Assembly: GCF_003001935.1 (NCBI RefSeq)
Contig: NZ_PVNG01000030.1
Coordinates: 1 to 64,000 of the forward strand
DNA length: 64,000 nt
Source: Nonomuraea fuscirosea
GTDB taxonomy: Bacteria; Actinomycetota; Actinomycetes; Streptosporangiales; Streptosporangiaceae
Reading direction: 5' to 3'
Shown here: piece after piece, positions 7,986-15,910 of the stretch
Layout of the letters: the number at the start of each line of letters is the position of its first letter
Position numbering within the stretch: the stretch's first letter is position 1
The notes under the pieces: generated by a model
The model's input: the letters and a program-made list of their open reading frames with translations, nothing else
Database searches by the model: none
Told to the model about the DNA's origin: nothing
Program-made: the position numbers and the translations under genes

Positions 7986-9791
7986 GTGCCGTTCATCGTG
8001 GATCTGACCAGTGGAAACGTGGAGAAGGAAGATCGCACCCGGGAGAAGGGGCACTATGGCGGGACCGTTCTGGGGCTGCGGTTGATGGAGGAGCGGACGG
8101 CGCCGGGGCTGGATCCGTACGATCCGGAGACACTCCTGTACGTGGCGGCCGGAATGCTGGGCGGGACCGCGGCCCCCGGGCTGGCCAAGGCCGTGTTCCT
8201 GGCCAAGTCGCCGTTGACCGGGGTGGCCGGGGAGGCGCACGCGCTGGGGCCGTTCGCGGCGGGGATGCGGGCGGCGGGGGCGAAGGCGCTGGCCGTGCTG
8301 GGGCGGGCGGAGCGGCTGTCGTACCTGCTGGTCGAGGACGGCGAGGTGACGCTGCACGACGCCGGAGAGCTGCGCGGGCTGGGCGTGGCCGCCACGACCG
8401 ACGCGCTGCGGGCCCGGCACGGCGAGCGCGCCCACGTGGCGGCGATCGGCCCGGCTGGTGAGAACCTGGTCCGGTACGCGAGCGTGGTCACCGACCTCGC
8501 CTTCGCCGCCGGGCGCTACGGCCTCGGCGCGGTCTTCGGCGCCAAGAACCTCAAGGCGATCGTGTGCGCCGGCGACGCGCCCGCCGAGGTGGCGGACCCG
8601 GCGGCGGTGGCCGCGCTGGCCGCCTCTTACCGGGAGTCCCTGGTCACGAATCCACTGGCGGCGCTCCAGGCGGGGCTGCCGGGGTTCGCGGGGTGGGCGG
8701 ACGGCCCGCTCGACCCCGGCTACGCCTCGGTCCGCAACTTCTCGGAGACGGGCACGCCGGGGCTGCGCGTCCCGTCGGCGGATGACTACGCCGGCCGGGC
8801 GGTCGCCACCTCGGGCGCCTGCACGGGCTGCCCGAACGACTGCCTCAAGGTGTACGCGCCCCCGTCGGCCGCCGAACGGCGCACGGGCGGCCTCGGGCAG
8901 GAGGCGTTCCTGTCGCTGGGCTGGAACCTCGGCATCGACGACCTCGACGCCGTGCTCGCCGCCAACGCCCGCTGCAACGACCTCGGCCTCGACGTCGTCT
9001 CCCTCGGCGGGACGATCGCGTTCGCCATGGAGTGCGCCGCGCACGGCCTGCTGCCGGACGGCCCCGCCTTCGGCGACGCGGCGGCGGTGGCGGAGCTGAT
9101 CGAGGACGTGGCCACCCGCTCGGGCGCGCTCGGCGACCTGCTGGCGGAGGGCTCGGCGCGGGCGGCCAGGCGGCTCGGACCGCGCGCCGGGCGGTACGCG
9201 ATCACGGTGAAGGACGCCGAAGTGCCCTGCTTCGACCCGCGCCCCCAGCCCGGCATCGGCCTCGGCTACGCGCTCGCCCCCGGCGGCCCGCGTTACGACG
9301 CCCTGGAGCACGACCTCGATTTCGACCCGGTCGCCGGCCTGCACTACAGCTTCCCCGAGGCCGCCAAAGTGGGCGCCGCCCCCGCGCCCGCGGGCGAGCT
9401 GGACGAGGAGCGGGGGCGGCGCAGCGCGCGGCTGCTGCGGTTGTGGAGCGGGCTCGACGCGCTCAACCTCTGCGTCTTCGCCTCCTCGCCGACCAGGCCG
9501 CTGACCATCGACCGGCTCACCGCCCTGGTCACGGCGGTGCTGGGGACGGAGTTCACGCCGGCGGATCTGCTGGCGGCCGGGCAGGCGCGGCTGGACGGGA
9601 TGCGCGCGTACGCCCTGCGCGAGCAGCCGGACGGCCTGGACGAGGAGCTGCCGGCCCGCCTGCACGAGGAGCCGGTCGCCCAGGGCCCCCACCAGGGCGC
9701 GGTGCTCGACCGGACGGCGTTCGCCCGCGCCCGCGCGGCCTTCTACGCCGAGCTCGGCTGGACGACGACCGATGACGATATTTCCCGATAA
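7986..9791 (+). CDS. Aldehyde:ferredoxin oxidoreductase family protein
   Basis: 601-aa homologue of tungsten/molybdopterin AOR enzymes, which oxidise aldehydes to acids with ferredoxin. It is full length (archaeal AOR is about 605 aa). The Fe-S ligands are all present: Cys279, Cys282 and Cys286 in CTGCPNDC, and Cys496 in DALNLCVF, close to the spacing in Pyrococcus AOR. FGAKNLKAIV near residue 184 matches the family phrase, and DxxxLC at 491-496 is the pterin/cluster motif. No ferredoxin or cofactor gene is adjacent. It lies between a ROK regulator and a lactonase-like gene, so a sugar-derived aldehyde is a possible substrate (inference). ATG 7986 follows GGAGG near 7972. Confidence 0.85.
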   Translation: MPFIVDLTSGNVEKEDRTREKGHYGGTVLGLRLMEERTAPGLDPYDPETLLYVAAGMLGGTAAPGLAKAVFLAKSPLTGVAGEAHALGPFAAGMRAAGAKALAVLGRAERLSYLLVEDGEVTLHDAGELRGLGVAATTDALRARHGERAHVAAIGPAGENLVRYASVVTDLAFAAGRYGLGAVFGAKNLKAIVCAGDAPAEVADPAAVAALAASYRESLVTNPLAALQAGLPGFAGWADGPLDPGYASVRNFSETGTPGLRVPSADDYAGRAVATSGACTGCPNDCLKVYAPPSAAERRTGGLGQEAFLSLGWNLGIDDLDAVLAANARCNDLGLDVVSLGGTIAFAMECAAHGLLPDGPAFGDAAAVAELIEDVATRSGALGDLLAEGSARAARRLGPRAGRYAITVKDAEVPCFDPRPQPGIGLGYALAPGGPRYDALEHDLDFDPVAGLHYSFPEAAKVGAAPAPAGELDEERGRRSARLLRLWSGLDALNLCVFASSPTRPLTIDRLTALVTAVLGTEFTPADLLAAGQARLDGMRAYALREQPDGLDEELPARLHEEPVAQGPHQGAVLDRTAFARARAAFYAELGWTTTDDDISR

Positions 9792-9844
9792 AACGCGATT
9801 GACTGGCCCCTTGTTCGTTTCGGAAGCCGCCTGTTGGATTCCGG

Positions 9845-9856
9845 TCAATCGTTTGA
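9845..9856. promoter_or_regulatory. LacI-type operator 1
   Basis: TCAATCGTTTGA: TCAA and TTGA arms around a central CG step, as in LacI/GalR-family operators. An exact reverse-complement copy lies 67 bp downstream. Both precede the amidohydrolase gene, whose operon ends with a LacI regulator. Confidence 0.7.
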
Positions 9857-9911
9857 ACGACCAAGGGAGATCACGCTGGAACTCGTGCAACCTCCTGCTA
9901 CCTTGTGACGC

Positions 9912-9923
9912 TCAAACGATTGA
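9912..9923. promoter_or_regulatory. LacI-type operator 2
   Basis: TCAAACGATTGA, the exact reverse complement of the site at 9845-9856. The centre-to-centre distance is 67 bp, and the site lies 21 bases before the amidohydrolase ATG. Two sites at this distance allow cooperative or looped repression by the LacI protein encoded at 11598. Confidence 0.7.
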
Positions 9924-9943
9924 TCTCCGGAAGGATCACCTGC

Positions 9944-10792
9944 ATGGCCGTCGTCGACGCCCACCAGCACTTCTGGAACCTGGAGACGGGCTCGTACCCG
10001 TGGCTGACCCCGGAGTCCGGGCCGATCTTCCGCACGTTCGAGCCGGAGGAGCTCCTCCCCCAGCTCGCCGCGGCGGGGGTGGACCGCACGGTCCTGGTGC
10101 AGTCGATGGACTCCGCCGCCGACACCGGCGCCATGCTCGCCCAGGCCGACGCGTACGACGTCGTCGGCGCGGTGGTGGGCTGGGTGCCGCTGACGCGGCC
10201 GGAGGCGGCGGCCGGGGCGCTGGAGCGGTACCGGCGTCATCCGAAGTTCGCCGGGATCAGGCACCTCATCCACGACGAGCCCGACCCCGACTGGCTGCTC
10301 CAGGACACGGTGATCGAGGGCCTGCGGCTGCTGGCCGCCGCGGACCTGCCGTTCGACGTGGTGGCGGTGCTGCCCCGGCACCTGGAGCACGTTCCGGTGC
10401 TGGCCGAGCGGGTGCCGGGGCTGCGGATGGTGATCGACCATCTGGCCAAGCCGCCGATCAGGGAGAAGGGCTGGGAGCCCTGGGCGTCGCTGCTGGCCCG
10501 CGCGGCGGCGTGCCCCGGCGTGTACGCCAAGGTCTCGGGGCTGAACACCGCGGCCGCGCCGGACTGGACGGGCGAGGATCTGCGGCCGTACGTGGAGCAC
10601 GCGGTGGAGCTGTTCGGGCCGGACCGGCTCATGTTCGGCTCGGACTGGCCGGTGGCGACGCTGGCCGGCGACTACGCGCGGGTGTGGCGGGAGACGCGGG
10701 CGGCGCTCTCCGGGCTGGACGAGGCCGGGAAGGCGCAGGTGCTCGGCGGCACCGCGACGCGCTTCTACCGGATCGGGGAAATGGCCGCTTGA
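9944..10792 (+). CDS. Fuconolactonase-like metal-dependent amidohydrolase
   Basis: 282-aa TIM-barrel hydrolase of the amidohydrolase_2 group, which includes L-fucono-1,5-lactonase and rhamnonolactonase. It shows DAHQHFWN at the N-terminus (metal ligands), GIRHLIHDEPD mid-protein, the family phrase VIDHLAKPP and the late metal/acid motif LMFGSDWPVA. It would open a sugar lactone in a non-phosphorylated fucose or rhamnose pathway. I chose ATG 9944 because GGAAGGA (9929-9935) is well placed; GTG 9905 would add 13 residues that overlap the operator. Its stop overlaps the TTG start of the next frame (TTGA). Confidence 0.82.
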   Translation: MAVVDAHQHFWNLETGSYPWLTPESGPIFRTFEPEELLPQLAAAGVDRTVLVQSMDSAADTGAMLAQADAYDVVGAVVGWVPLTRPEAAAGALERYRRHPKFAGIRHLIHDEPDPDWLLQDTVIEGLRLLAAADLPFDVVAVLPRHLEHVPVLAERVPGLRMVIDHLAKPPIREKGWEPWASLLARAAACPGVYAKVSGLNTAAAPDWTGEDLRPYVEHAVELFGPDRLMFGSDWPVATLAGDYARVWRETRAALSGLDEAGKAQVLGGTATRFYRIGEMAA

Positions 10793-11601
10793 TCGACGTC
10801 TTCGCCCCCATCGCGGCCGCCGCCGACCTGACGATCCCGCCGGCGCACCGCCTGCCGGTCGCCGTGGTCGGAGCGGGGGCCATCGTGGACGTGGCCCACC
10901 TGCCCGCCTACCGGCAGGCCGGGCTGGAGGTGACCGGGCTGTTCGACCTCGACGCCGGGCGGGCCGCGGAGGTGGCCGCCCGGCACGGGGTGCCGAGGAC
11001 GTACGCGTCGCTGGAGGAGTTGCTGGCCGACGAGCGGGCCGCCGTCGTCGACATCGTGGTCAACCAGCAGCTCCGCTTCGACGAGGGCATCGCCGCCACC
11101 CGCGCCATGGTGCGCGCCGGCTGGATCGGCGAGCCGACGGCGATGACGTTCACCGTGAACATCTGCACCGACTGGAGCGCGTGGGACTGGCTGGTCGCCA
11201 CCGACCGGCTGGAGATCGTCTACCACTCCATCCACCACCTGGACGCGATCCGCTCGATCCTCGGCGACCCCGAGGTCGTCCTCTGCACCGGCAGCCGCAC
11301 GCCGGGCCAGGCCGCCAAGGGCGAGACGCGGACGATCAGCACGCTGGTCTTCCCCGGCGACGTGCGCGCGCTGGTGCACGCCACCCACGAGAACCGCACC
11401 GGCGACCCGGAGGCCTCCTTCCGCGTCGACGGCACCGAGGGCGCGATCAAGGGCCGTCCATCGACCGGTAGAGCGCGTCGAGCAGGCGCAGCGTGCCGAG
11501 ATTGTCGGCGCCGGACGTCGCCGGCTCGCCGCCCTCCGCGACCGCCGCGAGCAGCGACCCTATCGGCCGGCGAGAGCCGGCGGCCGGGATCGGCGGCATG
11601 A
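10789..11601 (+). pseudogene. Gfo/Idh/MocA oxidoreductase, internally deleted and missing its C-terminus
   Basis: The frame opens at TTG 10789, coupled to the amidohydrolase. Residues 1-90 are a Rossmann domain (VAVVGAGAIVDVAHLPAYR, then VPRTYASLEELLADERAAVVDIV). At about 11061 the protein jumps straight to VNQQLRFDEGIAATRAM, which in relatives lies about 50 residues further on. The deleted part normally carries the EKP/QKP catalytic lysine segment. The sugar-binding half then reads normally to GTEGAIKG at about 11456, after which the frame turns into Arg/Pro-rich nonsense. The expected C-terminal segment is found on the opposite strand just after this point. The frame still ends at TGA 11599-11601, overlapping the LacI ATG. 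It is probably inactive; a new coupled function cannot be excluded. Confidence 0.75.
11447..11563 (-). pseudogene. Inverted C-terminal fragment of a Gfo/Idh/MocA oxidoreductase
   Basis: Read on the minus strand, this stretch gives GSLLAAVAEGGEPATS, GADNLGTLRLLDALYRSMDG and a stop. That is the standard C-terminal ending of sugar oxidoreductases of this family. It abuts, in opposite orientation, the truncated plus-strand copy that ends at about 11456. It is best read as the missing tail of the same gene flipped by a small inversion, with the intervening 60 or so codons lost. Confidence 0.7.
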
Positions 11602-12602
11602 TGCGCACGCGGGTGACGCTCGCCGACGTGGCCGCGATCGCGAGGGTGGACCGGGCCGTCGTCTCGCGCGTCGTCAACAAGGACCCGACGCTCAACATCC
11701 GGCCGGAGACGCGGGAGCGGGTGCTGGCGGCGATCGAGGAGCTGGGGTACCGGCCCAACGTGGCCGCGCGCAGCCTGCGCACGTCGCGGGCGCACATGTT
11801 CGGGCTGTTCATCCCCGACTTCGCCAACCCCGTCCACGCCGAGATCATCAAGGGCGCGGAGGCGGAGGCGGCGGCCCAGGGGTACGTGATCGTGACGGGC
11901 AGCGCGACGGGCGCGGGGCTGGGCGAGTACATGGACCGGATCGGGCAGGGCCGCATCGACGGGCTGCTGCTGGCGGGGGCGGGCGACGACTCCTCACTCA
12001 TCGCCCAGCTCGACCGGTCCGCGATCCCGTGGCTGATGCTCAACAACCGCAGCGGGAGCGTCAAGCGGTACGTCATCCTCGACGACCGGCGGGCCGCCGC
12101 GCTCGCGGTGGAGCACCTCGTGCTCCTCGGCCACCGCCGCATCGCCCACCTGGCCGGACCGTCGCGGTCCGACACGGCGGCGCGCAGGTCGGCCGGCTAC
12201 TCGGCGGCCATGGGCGACGCGGGCCTGCCGGAGGGCCCGATCGTGGCGGCCGACTACACCCCGGCGGGCGGCGCGGCGGCGATGGCCCGGCTGCTGGCCG
12301 ATCCGGAGCCGCCGACGGCGGTGTTCGTCGCGAACGTGGCCTCGGCGATCGGGGCGATGCAGGCCGTACGCACGGCCGGGCTGGAGATCCCCCGGGACGT
12401 CTCCATCGTGGCCGTGCACGATTTCGAGCTGGCCGGCTATCTCCATCCGGCGCTCACCACGGTACGGATGCCGCTGGCGGAGCTGGGCCGGCGCGGCGTG
12501 ACCCTGCTGGGCAGCATGAAACCGGATGACACGATCGCCGAGGTGCTGGCGGGCCCGATCGAGCTGATCCAGCGCGGCTCCACCGCGCCGCCGCACCGAT
12601 GA
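11598..12602 (+). CDS. LacI-family transcriptional regulator
   Basis: 334-aa repressor. The N-terminal helix-turn-helix reads VTLADVAAIARVDRAVVSRVVNKDP, followed by the hinge phrase ELGYRPNVAARSLRT, then a periplasmic-binding-like effector domain (FGLFIPDFANPVHAEI, GHRRIAHLAGPS, VAVHDFELAGYLHPALTTVRMP). ATG 11598 or 11601 is the start, overlapping the stop of the damaged oxidoreductase frame. It is the last gene of the run starting at the amidohydrolase, so the paired sites at 9845 and 9912 are its probable operators. The effector is probably a deoxysugar or lactone (inference). Confidence 0.9.
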   Translation: MMRTRVTLADVAAIARVDRAVVSRVVNKDPTLNIRPETRERVLAAIEELGYRPNVAARSLRTSRAHMFGLFIPDFANPVHAEIIKGAEAEAAAQGYVIVTGSATGAGLGEYMDRIGQGRIDGLLLAGAGDDSSLIAQLDRSAIPWLMLNNRSGSVKRYVILDDRRAAALAVEHLVLLGHRRIAHLAGPSRSDTAARRSAGYSAAMGDAGLPEGPIVAADYTPAGGAAAMARLLADPEPPTAVFVANVASAIGAMQAVRTAGLEIPRDVSIVAVHDFELAGYLHPALTTVRMPLAELGRRGVTLLGSMKPDDTIAEVLAGPIELIQRGSTAPPHR

Positions 12603-12648
12603 GTTCCGCCGCTCTCCGCCGTCCACACCTTGAACGGAGAGGTGGATC

Positions 12649-13191
12649 ATGAGCAGACTGCTGTACTCGGTGACCATGTCGGCCGACGGCTTCATCGCCG
12701 GGCCCGGTGGCGACATGTCCTGGCTGACCCCGCACCTGGGGCCGAACCCGCTGGTGGACGAGCTGATCGGCGAGATCGGCGCGCTGCTGGTGGGGCGGCG
12801 CACGTTCGGCGGTGACGACCCGCACCGGGGCACCGAGAAGGAGGGCAAGGCGTTCGGCGGCGGCTGGGAGGGTCCCCAGTTCGTGCTGACCCACCGCGCC
12901 CCCGGCTCGCCGGTCCCGGGCGTCACCTTCGTCGGCGACCTGGCGCGGGCCGTCGCGGCGGCCAAGGAGGCGGCCGGCGGCAAGTACGTCAACGTGCTCG
13001 GCGCCGACGTCGCCCGGCAGTGCCTGGAGGCGGGCGTGCTGGACGAGGTCCTCACGATCGTGGCTCCGGTGCTGCTGGGCGACGGCGTGCGCCTGTTCGA
13101 CCGTCCCGGCGGGACGGACGTCAGGCTGGAACGGCTCCGCGTCGACCACGTGCCGCACGCCACGAACCTCTGGTATCGGGTCGTGAGGTGA
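12649..13191 (+). CDS. Dihydrofolate reductase / RibD C-terminal domain family protein
   Basis: 180-aa NADPH-type reductase of the RibD_C/YwjB group. It starts SRLLYSVTMSADGFIAGPGGD and has the fold phrases ALLVGRRTF, FVLTHRAP, YVNVLGADVARQCLEAGVLDEVLTIVAPVLLGDGVRLF. Members are usually uncharacterised reductases and are not essential DHFR. GGAGAGGTGG directly upstream gives a strong ribosome site for ATG 12649. The gene is alone, 46 bases after the LacI gene and followed by a hairpin. Confidence 0.88.
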   Translation: MSRLLYSVTMSADGFIAGPGGDMSWLTPHLGPNPLVDELIGEIGALLVGRRTFGGDDPHRGTEKEGKAFGGGWEGPQFVLTHRAPGSPVPGVTFVGDLARAVAAAKEAAGGKYVNVLGADVARQCLEAGVLDEVLTIVAPVLLGDGVRLFDRPGGTDVRLERLRVDHVPHATNLWYRVVR

Positions 13192-13252
13192 CCTCCTTCC
13201 GCTGGTGACCGGCCTGCTGGTGATCGGCATCGTGGGACCGGCACGGTGGGAA

Positions 13253-13276
13253 CCGGCCGGACGGCGGTCCGGCCGG
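13253..13276 (+). terminator. Hairpin terminator after the reductase gene
   Basis: CCGGCCGGAC (13253-13262) and GTCCGGCCGG (13267-13276) form a perfect 10-bp stem with a 4-base loop, 61 bases after the stop. Confidence 0.65.
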
Positions 13277-13308
13277 GTGGGATGGCGCGGCGCAGCTTCC
13301 TGCGGGTG

Positions 13309-13330
13309 CCGATGTTAGCGCTAACATCGG
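13309..13330. promoter_or_regulatory. 22-bp perfect palindrome, LacI-type operator before the arabinanase gene
   Basis: A perfect 22-bp palindrome whose core is TGTTAGCGCTAACA. This core is known from actinomycete LacI regulators of arabinose and related sugars. It lies about 230 bases before the GH43 start in a 371-bp gap that otherwise holds only the reductase terminator. No regulator gene is adjacent, so control is probably from elsewhere in the genome. Confidence 0.75.
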
Positions 13331-13562
13331 ATGCGGAAACGGCCTGAACGTATGAGGGCTGACAAGGCCTGTCAAGACCGTCGTGGCAAGGGCTTGGTGT
13401 CGCCGCAGTTCAGCGCGGCCACGGCCGATTCGCCGGCCGATGTAAGTTTCACCACTTCGCACGCCGGGATTGACGGCCGGGAAAGCGCATGCCTACATTT
13501 CCCACGACGCGACGGCGCAGCGTCCGGCAGGTGCGGCGGCCCCCCCGATCCGAGGAGGACCC

Positions 13563-14534
13563 TTGCGTCGCCTATCCCGTCTCGTCGCCGCCCCCGTGAC
13601 CGTGCTCGCGCTCGCCGCCTCGCTCGCGGGCGCCGGGCTCGCCTATCCCAACCCCGGCCGGGTCACCGGCGACGTCCTGGTGCACGACCCCACGATGATC
13701 CGCACCTCGTCCAACTACGTGCTCTACTCCACGCACGGCTACCTGGAGGCGCGCACCTCCACCGACCGCGTCGCCTTCACCCGGGCCGGCTCGGCCTTCC
13801 GCACGCCGCCGTCGTGGTGGCGGACGTACTCCTCGGGCAACGACCCGTGGGCGCCCGACATCTCCCAGCAGGGCGGGAGGTACCTCATGTACTACGCGGT
13901 CTCCAGCTTCGGCTCCAACCACTCCGCCATCGGCCTGGCCACCAGCTCGACCGGCCAGCCCGGCTCCTGGAGCGACCAGGGCGTCGTCTACGCGAGCACC
14001 ACGAGCTCCGACCACAACGCCATCGACCCCAACCTCCTGGTCGACTCCTCGGGACGGTGGTGGCTGAGCTTCGGCTCGTACTGGACGGGGATCCGGATGA
14101 TCCGGCTCGAACCCTCGACCGGCAAGCGCCACTCCTCCGACCGGACGCTCTACCATCTGGCCACCCGGCCCGACTCCCCGTACGCCGTCGAGGCGCCCGA
14201 CATCGTCCGGCACGGCGGCTACTACTACCTGTTCGCCTCCTACGACCGGTGCTGCGCGGGCACCTCCAGCACGTACAAGATCAAGGTCGGCCGCTCGTCC
14301 AGCCCCACCGGCCCGTACGCCGACCGCTCCGGCACGCCGATGTTGTCCGGCGGCGGCACGACGGTGCTGGAGACGCACGGCCGCTACATCGGGCCCGGCG
14401 GCCAGAGCGTCATGTCCGACGTGGACGGCGACCTGCTCGTCTACCACTACTACGACGGCCAGGACAACGGCACGGCCAAGCTCGGCGTGAACCTGATCGG
14501 CTGGGACTCGGCCGGCTGGCCGTACGTCTACTGA
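13563..14534 (+). CDS. Secreted GH43 endo-1,5-alpha-L-arabinanase
   Basis: 323-aa five-bladed propeller glycosidase that would cut the alpha-1,5-arabinan side chains of pectin outside the cell. TTG 13563 is preferred: it follows CGAGGAGGA, and the protein then begins with a clean Sec signal (RRLSRLVAAPVTVLALAASLAGAGLA). Upstream in-frame ATG 13470 would bury the signal. Catalytic landmarks are the base Asp in VHDPTMIR, Asp in AIDPNLLVD and the acid Glu in VEAPDIV. There is no carbohydrate-binding domain. It is a single gene, with a palindromic operator upstream and a terminator downstream. Confidence 0.88.
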   Translation: MRRLSRLVAAPVTVLALAASLAGAGLAYPNPGRVTGDVLVHDPTMIRTSSNYVLYSTHGYLEARTSTDRVAFTRAGSAFRTPPSWWRTYSSGNDPWAPDISQQGGRYLMYYAVSSFGSNHSAIGLATSSTGQPGSWSDQGVVYASTTSSDHNAIDPNLLVDSSGRWWLSFGSYWTGIRMIRLEPSTGKRHSSDRTLYHLATRPDSPYAVEAPDIVRHGGYYYLFASYDRCCAGTSSTYKIKVGRSSSPTGPYADRSGTPMLSGGGTTVLETHGRYIGPGGQSVMSDVDGDLLVYHYYDGQDNGTAKLGVNLIGWDSAGWPYVY

Positions 14535-14547
14535 CCCACCGGGAAGG

Positions 14548-14580
14548 GACCGGCCCGGGCACCCTCCACCCGGGCCGGTC
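14548..14580 (+). terminator. Strong hairpin terminator after the arabinanase gene
   Basis: GACCGGCCCGGG (14548-14559) and CCCGGGCCGGTC (14569-14580) make a perfect 12-bp stem with a 9-base loop, 13 bases after the stop codon. Confidence 0.8.
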
Positions 14581-14660
14581 ACCGGCGCGCGGGCGGGTCA
14601 CCGGGAGCGGCACCCGGCGTGCGGGCGGGTCACCGGGGGGCCGACACCCGGCGTGCGCGG
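14580..14660. repeat. Imperfect 31-34 bp direct repeat, about 2.5 copies
   Basis: Copies starting at about 14580, 14611 and 14645 share CACCCGGCGTGCGGGCGGGT followed by CACCGGG. They lie between the arabinanase terminator and the promoter of the SLATT cassette. No function is evident. Confidence 0.6.
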
Positions 14661-14689
14661 CCGGATGCGGTCAGGTAGCGGCGGCGCCA

Positions 14690-14718
14690 TTGTCGGGCCC
14701 CCCGATTTCCCATACATT
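14690..14718 (+). promoter_or_regulatory. Sigma-70-type promoter of the SLATT/SLOG cassette
   Basis: TTGTCG (14690-14695), a 17-bp spacer and TACATT (14713-14718) make a good vegetative promoter about 40 bases before the first gene. This suggests basal expression of the cassette. Confidence 0.6.
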
Positions 14719-14759
14719 GCGTCTGCAATCACGCCGTCTCCCTCCGTAGCGGGAGGTAC

Positions 14760-15278
14760 ATGGTGAGACCTCCGCCGCTGCTCGCGCGGTTCCCCGCGCT
14801 GCGTGCCCCGGCCGCCTCCGCGCCGGTGATCCCGGCCGGCCGGAGGGCCGGCTATCCCGCGCTGACCGCCGACTTCGAGGTCCTCGACCGCGAGCTGACC
14901 CCGGTCTTCGAGCGGTACGACGCCGAGGCGCTGCGCGACCAGAACCGCTACCGCCGCCAGCAGGTCCTGATCCTGCTCGGCTCGGCCATGATCACGGGCC
15001 TGGGCGGGCTGCAGGCCGTGCTGCCCGACCAGCACTGGCCCGCCGTGCTGGTCACGGTGATCGGGGTCGCGCTGGCCACCAGCACCAGGTACGCCAGGGA
15101 GAGCGAGACCCTCGACCGCTACCTCGCGGCCAGGGCCAGGGCGGAGCGGCTGCGGGCGCTGTACTTCGGCTATCTGGCCAGGACGGGCGCGTTCGCGGGT
15201 GAGGACAGGGAGCTCGCGCTCGGCCGCGCCGTGCTCGCGATCGAGGCGGGCGAGGAGCCGGAACGGGAGCCGGGATGA
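14760..15278 (+). CDS. DUF4231/SLATT-like 2TM protein
   Basis: 172-aa small membrane protein and first gene of a four-gene cassette. After about 60 polar residues there are two closely spaced hydrophobic helices (about 66-83 and 87-105), then a charged helix (RYLAARARAERLRALYFGYLARTGAF). This layout matches DUF4231 and the SLATT 2TM effectors described by comparative genomics in SMODS/SLOG conflict systems, which are predicted to form membrane pores. GGGAGG is only three bases from ATG 14760, so GTG 14763 may be the true start. The stop overlaps the next start (ATGA). Family membership is by recognised layout; function is inferred. Confidence 0.65.
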   Translation: MVRPPPLLARFPALRAPAASAPVIPAGRRAGYPALTADFEVLDRELTPVFERYDAEALRDQNRYRRQQVLILLGSAMITGLGGLQAVLPDQHWPAVLVTVIGVALATSTRYARESETLDRYLAARARAERLRALYFGYLARTGAFAGEDRELALGRAVLAIEAGEEPEREPG

Positions 15279-15853
15279 GCGACCAGCGCACCGGCGAACC
15301 CGTTGAGCCCGATGAGCGTGATGAGCCCGATGAGCCCGTTGAGCCCGATGAGCCCGGACGCCGTGGGGCCGGCGACAGGGACGCGCAGTTCCGCGCGTTC
15401 TACCGCGAATTGCGCGTCGACGACCAGCGGGCGTTCTACGAGGCGCGCGAGCGCGAGTACGACCGCGCCCACCACCAGTCGATCCTGGTCCGCAACACGC
15501 TGCTGCTGCTGTCGGCGCTGCTCGGCGTGGCGGGCCAGTTCAGCACGGGCACGGGACGGGCGGCCTGCGGCGTCGCCGCCGCCGTCCTGGCCGCGCTGGC
15601 GGGCGCGGTGACGGCGTTCGAGGCCCTGATCGGCTTCGCCCAGCTGCGCAAACTGTACGGCGACACGGCGGGCAACCTCCGCGCGGCGGCACTCGACTGG
15701 CAGGCCGCCGGACCAGGGGCGGGCGTGGAGGAGCGGGTCGAACGGATCGAGCGGATCTTCCGCACGGAGAACGGCCGATGGGGCCAGCTGATGCTCCAGA
15801 GGCAGGAGGGCACCCCGCCGGATGCCGGGCCGGCCGCGCCGGAGCGGCCCTGA
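15275..15853 (+). CDS. SLATT-domain 2TM putative effector
   Basis: 192-aa protein. Residues 8-28 are an acidic run built on EPDE/DEPVEPDEP repeats. Then come a charged segment (AFYRELRVDDQRAFYEARER), two transmembrane helices (about 69-85 and 93-115) and an amphipathic helix (VEERVERIERIFRTENGRW). The 2TM-plus-helix pattern is typical of SLATT proteins, thought to damage or permeabilise the membrane when a SLOG-linked nucleotide signal is sensed. The gene overlaps the preceding one by four bases and sits 57 bases before the next. Two paralogous 2TM proteins in tandem suggest a hetero-oligomer (inference). Confidence 0.68.
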   Translation: MSDQRTGEPVEPDERDEPDEPVEPDEPGRRGAGDRDAQFRAFYRELRVDDQRAFYEAREREYDRAHHQSILVRNTLLLLSALLGVAGQFSTGTGRAACGVAAAVLAALAGAVTAFEALIGFAQLRKLYGDTAGNLRAAALDWQAAGPGAGVEERVERIERIFRTENGRWGQLMLQRQEGTPPDAGPAAPERP

Positions 15854-15910
15854 CCCCTCCGGTCCCGGCATCCGTACGCAATGACGCGTCAAGCGCAGGG
15901 AGGGCAGGCG

